Both the position numbers and the translations under genes were made by a program. DNA of 55,537 nt from DUVY01 sp036562755. GTDB taxonomy: Bacteria > Bacillota > Clostridia > Christensenellales > DUVY01. Below are positions 1-7,051 of the stretch, piece by piece. Positions within the stretch are counted from its first letter, which is position 1; each line of letters opens with the position of its first letter. The stretch covers positions 1 through 55,537 of the forward strand of contig DATCJN010000017.1 in NCBI GenBank assembly GCA_036562755.1, read 5' to 3'. The notes under the pieces were generated by a model. That model worked only from the letters and a program-made list of their open reading frames with translations. It was not told the DNA's origin and searched no databases.

Positions 1-174
1 TTTAGACATACTTTTATAAGCGTCTGTTATTATGTCGGTATTAGAGAAAAATATATTCAAAAATTAGTTGGACACGCAAGTCTTGATATGACGCTAAATA
101 CATATACGCATATTTTAAAGCGTGGGAATTCGCCTATATTAGAATACATACAAAAGCTGAAAGATATTTTATAA
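1..174 (+). CDS. Tyrosine recombinase/integrase, C-terminal fragment (5' end outside window)
   Basis: An open frame enters from the left edge and ends at TAA 172-174, giving 57 residues. It begins with FRHTF, which fits the Arg of the HxxR box of tyrosine recombinases. It then has LVGHASLDMTLNTYTH, containing the GH(x) histidine and the Tyr nucleophile in NTYTH. About 20 residues follow the Tyr, as in a complete C-terminus. This family cuts and rejoins DNA in phage or element integration, or in chromosome dimer resolution. XerC/D cannot be excluded from this fragment. The gene points towards the 3' end of tRNA-Thr 130 bp away, an arrangement common for integrases of elements inserted at tRNA genes. 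The family call is firm; the type of recombinase is not. Confidence 0.8.
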   Translation, partial: FRHTFISVCYYVGIREKYIQKLVGHASLDMTLNTYTHILKRGNSPILEYIQKLKDIL

Positions 175-256
175 AATGCGACCTATTGATTTAAGCCTTT
201 AAAAATTCAAGGAAAAATTTTTGATATTTTTTATCAAACTTTGCTAATAACCCTAT

Positions 257-304
257 AAAAAAAGCCTTTTTTACTAACTAAATTAGTAAAAAAGGCTTTT
301 TTTT
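257..304. terminator. Bidirectional intrinsic terminator between recombinase and tRNA-Thr
   Basis: The arms at 257-277 (A7 then GCCTTTTTTACTAA) and 283-302 (TTAGTAAAAAAGGC then T-run) are nearly perfect inverted repeats with a 5-nt loop. There is a T-run on the plus side and an A-run on the other. It can end the recombinase transcript on plus and the tRNA-Thr transcript on minus. Confidence 0.8.
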
Positions 305-379
305 GGAGCTGGTGAAGGGACTCGAACCCTTGACCTATTGATTACGAATCAATTGCTCTACCGGCTGAGCTACACCAGC
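304..379 (-). tRNA. tRNA-Thr (anticodon CGT)
   Basis: On the minus strand the cloverleaf is complete. The acceptor GCTGGTG pairs with CACCAGC, the D stem is GCTC/GAGC, and the anticodon stem ATTGA/TCAAT carries loop TTCGTAA. The T arm is AAGGG-TTCGAGT-CCCTT and CCA is encoded. The anticodon CGT reads ACG. It has its own promoter at 403-431. Confidence 0.95.
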
Positions 380-402
380 AAAATATAAAAAGAGCAAGTT
401 AT

Positions 403-431
403 ATTATACAATCAGATATAAAAAAACACAA
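403..431 (-). promoter_or_regulatory. Promoter of tRNA-Thr
   Basis: On minus: -35 TTGTGT (426-431), 17-bp spacer, -10 TATAAT (403-408), ending 23 bp before the tRNA 5' end. Confidence 0.7.
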
Positions 432-504
432 CTAAAAAATTTTGCTACTTTTTAGAAAAGGGTATTAAATTCTCTAATCAAAAACCGTTTAACAAGCTTT
501 TTAA

Positions 505-533
505 TTGCTATATAACGAGCGGCATAATATAAT
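505..533 (+). promoter_or_regulatory. Promoter of DedA/TVP38-like gene, nearly leaderless
   Basis: -35 TTGCTA (505-510), 17-bp spacer, -10 TATAAT (528-533). The ATG at 543 lies only 9 nt after the -10, so the transcript should start about 2-3 nt before the start codon. No ribosome binding site is visible. Confidence 0.65.
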
Positions 534-542
534 AGTAATACT

Positions 543-1397
543 ATGAATCAGCCCAAAGAACAAAACGCTATAGAAAATGAAATCTCAAAAGAGATCCCGC
601 GCAAAAAGTTTGGAGCTTATCAAATAATAAGCATAATAGTCTTGACTTTAATCTTGGCTTTGAGCGTCGCGGCCATTGTATATATGGTTAAAGAACTAGG
701 TTGGAAAACTCTCTTTAACGCCGAGGGCGGCAGAGAAAAAGTCCAAGCATATATAGAACAGTTTGGCGCCTGGTCAAAGCTGGTTTATGTGTTAATCGTT
801 TTTGTATCCATAATTTTGGCGGTTATCCCCAACAACATTGTCGCTATGGCCGGCGGTTATTTATACGGCATTTGGCCTTGCATAGGACTTACCCTAATCG
901 GCGCTATTTTGGGAAGTTTGGCGGCCTTTGGGCTTGCCCGCGCGTTCGGACGCCCGCTTATCTACCAGGTGGTAAAACCCGAAACGATGCAAAAGATAGA
1001 AACCAAGCTCGAAGGCAAAAACTCGCTGTTATTTATATTATTTATGCTCATTCCCTTTATTCCCGGCGACGCGGTTTGTTACGCCGCGGGGCTTACCAAA
1101 ATGAGCTTTAGGCAGTTTATCGTATTGGTAAGCATTACGAGGATTCCGGGCACTACGGTTTCGGCTTATATGGGCGGCGGCAACATCGCCTGGTGGATTT
1201 GGGTAATTTTCTTTGTGGCGCTGTTTATAATTGTCGCGATTGCCGCAAAATACGGCCGAAAAATCGGCGCGCGCCTTAGAAAGAAAAAAGGCATGGAAGC
1301 GCTCGCCGAATCTTTTGAGGGACTGCACGATGTGTTTACGCTTGACTTCTTAAGAAAGAAAAAAAAGGTCGAAGAAATTATTGATAACAAAGAATAA
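543..1397 (+). CDS. TVP38/TMEM64 (DedA superfamily) membrane protein
   Basis: This 284-residue polytopic membrane protein has a short charged cytoplasmic N-terminus (about 1-25) and a first membrane segment at about 25-48. The central VTT/SNARE-associated region (about 75-200) includes GGYLYGIWPCIGLTLIGA, a glycine-rich re-entrant motif, then LARAFGRP. A further hydrophobic segment sits near 215-235, followed by a Lys/Arg-rich tail. Members of this superfamily are linked to lipid flipping (undecaprenyl phosphate or phosphatidylethanolamine) and membrane homeostasis; the substrate here cannot be read from sequence. It is monocistronic, with its own promoter and a strong terminator. The start lacks a Shine-Dalgarno and sits almost at the predicted transcription start. 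Confidence 0.85.
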   Translation: MNQPKEQNAIENEISKEIPRKKFGAYQIISIIVLTLILALSVAAIVYMVKELGWKTLFNAEGGREKVQAYIEQFGAWSKLVYVLIVFVSIILAVIPNNIVAMAGGYLYGIWPCIGLTLIGAILGSLAAFGLARAFGRPLIYQVVKPETMQKIETKLEGKNSLLFILFMLIPFIPGDAVCYAAGLTKMSFRQFIVLVSITRIPGTTVSAYMGGGNIAWWIWVIFFVALFIIVAIAAKYGRKIGARLRKKKGMEALAESFEGLHDVFTLDFLRKKKKVEEIIDNKE

Positions 1398-1403
1398 AAA
1401 ATT

Positions 1404-1431
1404 AACGCCGCTAACAGATGCGGCGTTTTTT
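1404..1431 (+). terminator. Terminator of DedA/TVP38-like gene
   Basis: Stem AACGCCGC (1404-1411) / GCGGCGTT (1420-1427), 8-nt loop, followed by T6, seven bases after the stop codon. Confidence 0.85.
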
Positions 1432-1470
1432 GACGCTATTTTTATTATCCGACAATCGCCTCGACCAAAA

Positions 1471-1505
1471 AATAAAAAAGGGCTTACGCTAAAAACCGTA
1501 AGCCC
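1471..1505 (-). terminator. Terminator of ilvC
   Basis: On minus: GGGCTTACG (1505-1497), loop, CGTAAGCCC (1488-1480), then a T-rich tail TTTTTTATTTTTT. It lies 13 bases past the ilvC stop. Confidence 0.85.
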
Positions 1506-1517
1506 TAATATTTTATT

Positions 1518-2522
1518 TTAGTTTTCTTTTTCTTCGTTCCAGCTGTACATCTTTCTTAATTCTTTGCCCACTTTTTCAAGCATATGTTCTTTTTCTATCC
1601 TTCTGCAAGCGTTAAAGTGCGCTCTGTTGTTTGCGTTGTTTTCGGCTATCCATTTTGCAGCGAAAGTGCCGTCCTGGATTTCTCTTAGCACTTTCTTCAT
1701 TTCTTTCTTAGTTTCTTCGGTGATTATTCTCTTGCCGGTTTCATAATCGCCGAATTCCGCGGTGTCCGAAATGGACTGGCGCATCATGGAGAAGCCGCCC
1801 TTATAAATCAAATCTACTATAAGCTTCATTTCGTGAACGCATTCAAAATAAGCGTTTTCGGGCGCGTATCCGGCTTCTACCAAGGTTTCAAAGCCCGCTT
1901 TCATAAGCGCGGTAACGCCGCCGCATAGCACCGCTTGCTCGCCAAATAGATCCGTTTCGGTCTCATCCTTAAAGGTAGTCTCCAACACGCCCGCGCGCGC
2001 GCCGCCGATTCCTGCCGCGTAAGCAAGCGCGATATCAAGCGCCTTGCCTGTGGCGTTTTGATGAATAGCTACCAAGCAAGGCACGCCTTTGCCTTCTACA
2101 TATTCGCTTCTGACCGTGTGTCCCGGGCCTTTGGGCGCTATCATAAACACATCAACATCTGCGGGCGGAACGATCTGGTTGAAATGTATATTAAAGCCGT
2201 GCGCGAAAGCCAAAGCCTTTCCGCTCTTTAGATTGGGCAGTATGCTTTGTTTATACAATTTGGCTTGCAACTCGTCGTTTACCAAAATCATAATAACATC
2301 GGCGACCTTAGAAGCCTCTTCGGTGGTCATTACGGTCAAACCTTGTTCTTCGGCCTTTTTCCAAGACTTAGAGCCCTCGTAAAGTCCTACCACTACGTTA
2401 ACTCCGCTGTCGCGCAAATTGAGAGCGTGAGCGTGTCCTTGAGAACCGTATCCGATAACAGCGACTGTTTTGTTTTTTAAGACGTTTAAGTCGCAGTCGG
2501 CTTGATAATAAATTTTGGCCAT
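1518..2522 (-). CDS. ilvC: Ketol-acid reductoisomerase (class I)
   Basis: IlvC converts acetolactate or acetohydroxybutyrate to the dihydroxy acids of valine, leucine and isoleucine synthesis, using NAD(P)H and Mg2+. The 334-residue length is that of the short class I form. The Rossmann motif GYGSQGHAHALNLRDSG is at about 24-40. The C-terminal knotted domain holds the metal-binding D/E cluster FKDETETDLFGEQ and the ECVHEMKLIVDLIYKGG region. The cofactor-specificity loop reads GLYEGSKSW (46-54), where many NADPH enzymes have an LRxGSxSW pattern. Loss of the Arg and gain of an acidic residue may relax cofactor preference. The gene stands alone, without ilvBN or ilvD nearby. AAGGAG precedes the ATG. 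Confidence 0.97.
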   Translation of the reverse strand: MAKIYYQADCDLNVLKNKTVAVIGYGSQGHAHALNLRDSGVNVVVGLYEGSKSWKKAEEQGLTVMTTEEASKVADVIMILVNDELQAKLYKQSILPNLKSGKALAFAHGFNIHFNQIVPPADVDVFMIAPKGPGHTVRSEYVEGKGVPCLVAIHQNATGKALDIALAYAAGIGGARAGVLETTFKDETETDLFGEQAVLCGGVTALMKAGFETLVEAGYAPENAYFECVHEMKLIVDLIYKGGFSMMRQSISDTAEFGDYETGKRIITEETKKEMKKVLREIQDGTFAAKWIAENNANNRAHFNACRRIEKEHMLEKVGKELRKMYSWNEEKEN

Positions 2523-2570
2523 TATCTATACTCCTTATAAATATTTTGCAAAACTTATAATTATTAATTT

Positions 2571-2599
2571 ATTATATAACTCTCATATTTAATAGTCAA
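2571..2599 (-). promoter_or_regulatory. ilvC: Promoter of ilvC
   Basis: On minus: -35 TTGACT (2594-2599), 17-bp spacer, -10 TATAAT (2571-2576). The leader is about 40 nt, too short for a T-box. Confidence 0.8.
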
Positions 2600-2717
2600 A
2601 CCAAATTCTCCTATAATTAGATTGGTAACAAACGCTTGCTTTATAAGATAAAATGTAGTATTTTGTCTTTTGGCTTTTAAAAGATATGATTTAAAAAACG
2701 CAAAATAGGCAAAACTA

Positions 2718-2740
2718 TTTTTGGAAAAATATTCCAAAAA
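2718..2740. repeat. Inverted repeat between divergent ilvC and rpoB (operator-like)
   Basis: TTTTTGGAA (2718-2726), 5-nt spacer, TTCCAAAAA (2732-2740). The left half with its neighbours (2716-2730) resembles the CodY consensus AATTTTCWGAAAATT at about 11 of 15 positions. It lies about 120 bp upstream of the ilvC -35 and 55 bp upstream of the rpoB -35. The rest of 2600-2794 is AT-rich with no other feature seen. Confidence 0.3.
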
Positions 2741-2794
2741 ACCAAAAATTTTTCAAAAAAATTTAAATTAAACTAAAAAAGGGCGTGCGAATTA

Positions 2795-2824
2795 TTGACA
2801 GCCCTTTACTTGCTATGATAATAT
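2795..2824 (+). promoter_or_regulatory. rpoB: Promoter of rpoBC
   Basis: -35 TTGACA (2795-2800), 18-bp spacer, -10 TAATAT (2819-2824). It gives a leader of about 215 nt before rpoB and supports independent transcription of rpoBC. Confidence 0.65.
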
Positions 2825-2830
2825 AATAGA

Positions 2831-3046
2831 ATGCATTATTATCTCATCTTGCGCCTTATGGCGTTTTTCTGCTTTAAAAAAACAACCGGAGCGCTAGGAA
2901 CGAACTCGATTATGTTGGTTTACCAGTCAAGTAGTTAGATAATATCCACATTATATTATAAATATTACAAAATTTCAATAGTTTTCTCAAAAAAATAATT
3001 TCCAAAAGATAATCAAAATTTTACCTACATATAAAGGAGATAGTTG
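2831..3046 (+). promoter_or_regulatory. rpoB: rpoB 5' leader with short hairpin and U-run
   Basis: This is the stretch between the predicted start of transcription and rpoB. It contains a 5-bp hairpin GCGCC-TTAT-GGCGT (2851-2864) running into T5 (2864-2868), which could be a weak attenuator. The remainder is AT-rich and I see no known riboswitch or r-protein leader motif. AAAGGAG (3033-3039) is the ribosome binding site. Confidence 0.4.
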
Positions 3047-6000
3047 ATGTCAGAGCAAGTTAAAATTCCTGTGAAAAAAGTCAAATATGGCAACAGGGAG
3101 CGGTATAGTTTTTCTAAAATAAAAGAAGTTCTCCAAATGCCGTATTTGATTGAAGTTCAAAAAAACTCCTATAAGAATTTTTTGGAACACGGGATACGGG
3201 AAGTTTTAGCTGACTATTCTCCCATAATAGATTTTTCCGGCAAGATTGAGCTGCATTTCTTGGATTATTCCCTAGAAGGCGAGCCTAAATATTCCGAAAA
3301 GGAATGCAAGGACCGCGACGCCACTTACGCGTGCCCCTTGAAAGTAAAAGTTCGCCTCATCAATAAAGAAATCGGTGAGATAATCGACCAGGAAGTTTTT
3401 ATGGGCGACTTCCCTATAATGACTCCTTCGGGTTCGTTTATAATTAACGGCGCCGAAAGGGTCGTAGTAAGTCAGCTCGTGCGCAGCCCGGGCGTTTATT
3501 GCGATAAGAGCAAAGACAAGTCCGGTAACGACATTTTCAACGCCACCATTATTCCCTCTCGCGGCGCTTGGCTGGAATTTGAGGAAGACAGCAACGGCGT
3601 GCTATGGGTGCATGTTGACCGCACGAGAAAGGTTCCCGCTACCGTATTGCTAAAATCGCTTAGCATTACCCAATCGCAGTTATACGATTTGTTTGAGAAA
3701 GTTGGCTCCAAAGATTTCTTTAGGGGAATCAACGATAAAGACCAATTGGAAAAGCTGTTCTTAAACAGCGGTCATAGATATTTCTTTAACGGCATAGGCA
3801 CCTCAGAGCAAATCTTAGAAGTGTTCCACAACGAAGCCATAATCAAAAACACCTGCGAAAAAGACTCGTTCAAAAAGGACCAAAGCGTCCTAACCAGCGA
3901 CGAGGCTTTGTTGGAACTCAACAAGAGACTGCGCCAAGGGGACAACGTCATAGCCGAAAGCGTCAGAATTTATTTGTTTAACTTGCTGTTTGACTCTAAG
4001 CGCTACGATTTGTCTAGGGTAGGCAGATATAAATTCAACAAAAAACTAGACCTATATAAGAGAATTACGGACCGCGTAGCCGCGGCAGACGTAAAATCGC
4101 CCGACGGCAAATTGCTGGCCGCAAAAGGCGAATTAATAGACAAAGAAACGGCTATTAAGATTCAAAACGCGGGCGTAAACGAAGTAAGCGTGGTAGTCGA
4201 GGACGACAAAGTATTTACCGTAATGGGCAACTACTTTATCGACTTGGACGCTTATATAGAATGCGATCCTAAAGAATTGGGCGTTTTGGAAAAAGTCCAC
4301 TATCCTACTTTGGTAGCCTTGACTAAAGATTTAAAGACCAAGCAAGAAAAGCTGGAAGCTATCAAGGCTAACGCTGAAAAACTAAGCCCCAAACACATCC
4401 TTTTGGACGACATTATCGCTACCATCAACTATATCTTAGGTTTGCATCACGGCATAGGCACGATAGACAATATCGACCACCTGGGCAACCGTCGCGTCCG
4501 TTCGGTCGGAGAACTTCTCCAAAACCAATTCCGCATCGGTATTGCAAGGCTGGAGAGAGTAATTCGCGAGAGAATGCAAACCCAAGACAACAAAGAGATT
4601 ACGCCTCAATCTTTGATTAATATAAGGCCCGTAAGCAGCGCGATAAAAGAGTTCTTTGGCTCTTCGCAGTTGTCGCAGTTTATGGACCAATCAAACCCTA
4701 TCGCAGAACTAACCCACAAGAGAAAGCTCTCAGCGCTAGGCCCCGGCGGTCTAAACAGAGAAAGGGCAAGCTTCGATGTGCGCGACGTTCACTATTCGCA
4801 CTACGGCCGTTTGTGTCCTATAGAAACGCCCGAAGGCCAAAACATCGGTTTGATCAGCTCGCTTAGCACTTACGCTAAGATTAACGAATACGGATTTATC
4901 GAAACTCCTTACAGGCGCGTAGACCAGGCCAATAAGAGAGTAACGGACGAAATATATTATATGGCCGCGGACGATGAAGATAATTATATCATCGCCCAAG
5001 CTAACGAGCCTTTGGACGAAAATCAATGGTTCGTGCGCACGCGCGTTATGGCTAGATTTAAGGACGAAATAGCCGAAATCGACCGCAACAAGATAGAGTA
5101 TATGGACGTTTCGCCCAGCCAGTTGGTTTCGGTGGCTACGTCGCTCATTCCTTTCTTGGAAAACGACGACACCAACCGCGCGCTGATGGGCTCCAACATG
5201 CAGCGTCAAGCTGTTCCTCTATTAAAGACCGAAGCGCCTTTAATCGGCACCGGTATGGAACATAAGGTCGCTTACGACAGCGGCGTTATGGTAATAGCAA
5301 AAAGAGAAGGTGTTGTCGAGTATGTTTCGGCTGACGAGATTATTATCAGAACGCCCGACGGTCAAAAAGACATTTACAGACTTCAAAAGTTTCAAAGATC
5401 CAACCAAGGCACCTGCATTAATCAAAAGCCCATCGTCCATAAGGGCGACAAGATTAAAGAAGGCGACATATTGGCGGACGGCCCTTCGACCGACAACGGC
5501 GAATTGGCTCTTGGAAGAAACGTCAGAGTTGCCTTTATGTCCTGGGGCGGTTACAACTACGAAGACGCTATCTTGATAAGCGAAGAGCTGGTTCAAGACG
5601 ACGTATTTACCTCAATTCATATAGAAGAATACGAGCTCGAAGCCAGGGATACCAAGCTCGGTCCCGAAGAAATCACCCGCGATATACCCAACGTGGGCGA
5701 GGATATGCTCAAAGACTTGGATGAAAACGGCATAGTCCGCATCGGCGCGGAAGTCAGATCGGGCGATATCTTGGTAGGCAAAGTCACGCCTAAAGGCGAA
5801 ACTGATCCTACCCCCGAGGAAAGACTGTTAAGAGCTATATTCGGCGAAAAGGCGCGCGATGTCAGAGACACTTCGCTAAGAGTGCCTCACGGCGAAGGCG
5901 GTATAGTAGTCGATGTTAAAATATTCACCCGCGCCAACAAAGACGAGCTCAATCCCGGCGTTCATAAACTGGTTAGAGTTTATGTAGCCCAAAAGAGAAA

Positions 6001-7051
6001 GATAAGCGTAGGCGACAAGATGGCGGGCCGCCACGGCAACAAGGGCGTTATTTCCAGAATATTGCCCAAAGAAGACATGCCGTTTATGGCGGACGGAACG
6101 CCTATCCAAATCGTGCTAAACCCCTTGGGCGTTCCCAGCCGTATGAATATCGGACAAGTGCTTGAAGTTCACTTAGGTCTGGTCGCTAAATATTTGGGCT
6201 GGCACATCGCCTCCCCCGTATTTGACGGCGCAAGCGAAAAAGATATAGAAGCTCTATTAAGAGAAAACAATATAGTTGCGCCCGACGGCTTTGTAGACGG
6301 CAAGATAGAGTTGTTTGACGGACGCACGGGCGAACCGTTTGAAAACCGCGTGACAGTCGGATACATGTATATGCTCAAGCTGGTTCACTTGGTTGACGAC
6401 AAGATTCACGCGCGCAGCACCGGTCCTTACTCGCTGGTAACTCAACAGCCTCTAGGCGGTAAGGCTCAGTTCGGCGGACAGAGATTCGGCGAAATGGAAG
6501 TTTGGGCGCTATACGCTTACGGCGCGGCCAATATCCTGCAAGAAATAATGACCATTAAATCCGACGACGTAGTAGGCCGCGTAAAAGCTTACGAGGCTAT
6601 CGTAAAAGGCAACGCAATTCCCGAACCCGGCGTGCCCGAATCCTTTAAAGTTTTGATAAAAGAATTGCAGTCTTTGGCTTTGGATGTCAAGGTATTGACC
6701 GAGGACAAAGAAGAAATCGGCATAAAAGAGATTATCGAGGACGACAGAGACTTGCTCGATATGGACTTAGACAACTTCAAGACTTACGAAGATATGAGTC
6801 TAAGCTTAGACGAGGGCGATTTGGGATTGTCTCTTGAAGAGCTGGGCGAAGTCGAAGAAGAGGCCGAAGAAGAGGGCTTGAGCGCTCTGCTTGAAGAGGA
6901 CGACGATTTTGACTTCCTCAACGCGCCCGAAGATGTTAAAGACGAGCAAGAAAACGACGAAACCGATTTTCTTGACGAAGACGACGAACTAGATTTGTTT
7001 GACGAAGATACCGCATACGACGACCAAGACGACAAAGAGGGTGATAAATAA
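3047..7051 (+). CDS. rpoB: RNA polymerase beta subunit with long acidic C-terminal tail
   Basis: RpoB forms the catalytic core of RNA polymerase together with RpoC. The ATG at 3047 is preferred over the TTG at 3044 because AAAGGAG then has 7-nt spacing. The protein has 1334 residues. The protrusion/lobe region comes first, then the rifampicin region near 536-570 with SSQLSQFMDQSNP, THKRKLSALGPGG and ETPEGQNIGLI. The wild-type Gln, Asp, His and Ser at the usual resistance positions are kept. The GDKMAGRHGNKGV and GGKAQFGGQRFGEMEVWAL motifs follow. After the normal C-terminus comes a tail of about 105 residues (from about 1230) made largely of Asp, Glu and Leu, unusual in length for this family. 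The stop overlaps the rpoC start (TAATG). Confidence 0.98.
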   Translation: MSEQVKIPVKKVKYGNRERYSFSKIKEVLQMPYLIEVQKNSYKNFLEHGIREVLADYSPIIDFSGKIELHFLDYSLEGEPKYSEKECKDRDATYACPLKVKVRLINKEIGEIIDQEVFMGDFPIMTPSGSFIINGAERVVVSQLVRSPGVYCDKSKDKSGNDIFNATIIPSRGAWLEFEEDSNGVLWVHVDRTRKVPATVLLKSLSITQSQLYDLFEKVGSKDFFRGINDKDQLEKLFLNSGHRYFFNGIGTSEQILEVFHNEAIIKNTCEKDSFKKDQSVLTSDEALLELNKRLRQGDNVIAESVRIYLFNLLFDSKRYDLSRVGRYKFNKKLDLYKRITDRVAAADVKSPDGKLLAAKGELIDKETAIKIQNAGVNEVSVVVEDDKVFTVMGNYFIDLDAYIECDPKELGVLEKVHYPTLVALTKDLKTKQEKLEAIKANAEKLSPKHILLDDIIATINYILGLHHGIGTIDNIDHLGNRRVRSVGELLQNQFRIGIARLERVIRERMQTQDNKEITPQSLINIRPVSSAIKEFFGSSQLSQFMDQSNPIAELTHKRKLSALGPGGLNRERASFDVRDVHYSHYGRLCPIETPEGQNIGLISSLSTYAKINEYGFIETPYRRVDQANKRVTDEIYYMAADDEDNYIIAQANEPLDENQWFVRTRVMARFKDEIAEIDRNKIEYMDVSPSQLVSVATSLIPFLENDDTNRALMGSNMQRQAVPLLKTEAPLIGTGMEHKVAYDSGVMVIAKREGVVEYVSADEIIIRTPDGQKDIYRLQKFQRSNQGTCINQKPIVHKGDKIKEGDILADGPSTDNGELALGRNVRVAFMSWGGYNYEDAILISEELVQDDVFTSIHIEEYELEARDTKLGPEEITRDIPNVGEDMLKDLDENGIVRIGAEVRSGDILVGKVTPKGETDPTPEERLLRAIFGEKARDVRDTSLRVPHGEGGIVVDVKIFTRANKDELNPGVHKLVRVYVAQKRKISVGDKMAGRHGNKGVISRILPKEDMPFMADGTPIQIVLNPLGVPSRMNIGQVLEVHLGLVAKYLGWHIASPVFDGASEKDIEALLRENNIVAPDGFVDGKIELFDGRTGEPFENRVTVGYMYMLKLVHLVDDKIHARSTGPYSLVTQQPLGGKAQFGGQRFGEMEVWALYAYGAANILQEIMTIKSDDVVGRVKAYEAIVKGNAIPEPGVPESFKVLIKELQSLALDVKVLTEDKEEIGIKEIIEDDRDLLDMDLDNFKTYEDMSLSLDEGDLGLSLEELGEVEEEAEEEGLSALLEEDDDFDFLNAPEDVKDEQENDETDFLDEDDELDLFDEDTAYDDQDDKEGDK

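Noticed and set aside
2523..2640. T-box or branched-chain amino acid attenuator upstream of ilvC
   Set aside because: The leader from the clear promoter to ATG is only about 40 nt, without a specifier loop, T-box sequence or terminator.
4751..5209. 152-codon minus-strand frame inside rpoB
   Set aside because: Long antisense frames are expected opposite strongly codon-biased genes; no ribosome binding site and no recognisable motif.
6784..7035. Serine-rich minus-strand frame opposite the RpoB tail
   Set aside because: It is the antisense of GAA/GAC/GAT-rich codons, which gives runs of Ser; there is no start signal. Shadow of rpoB.
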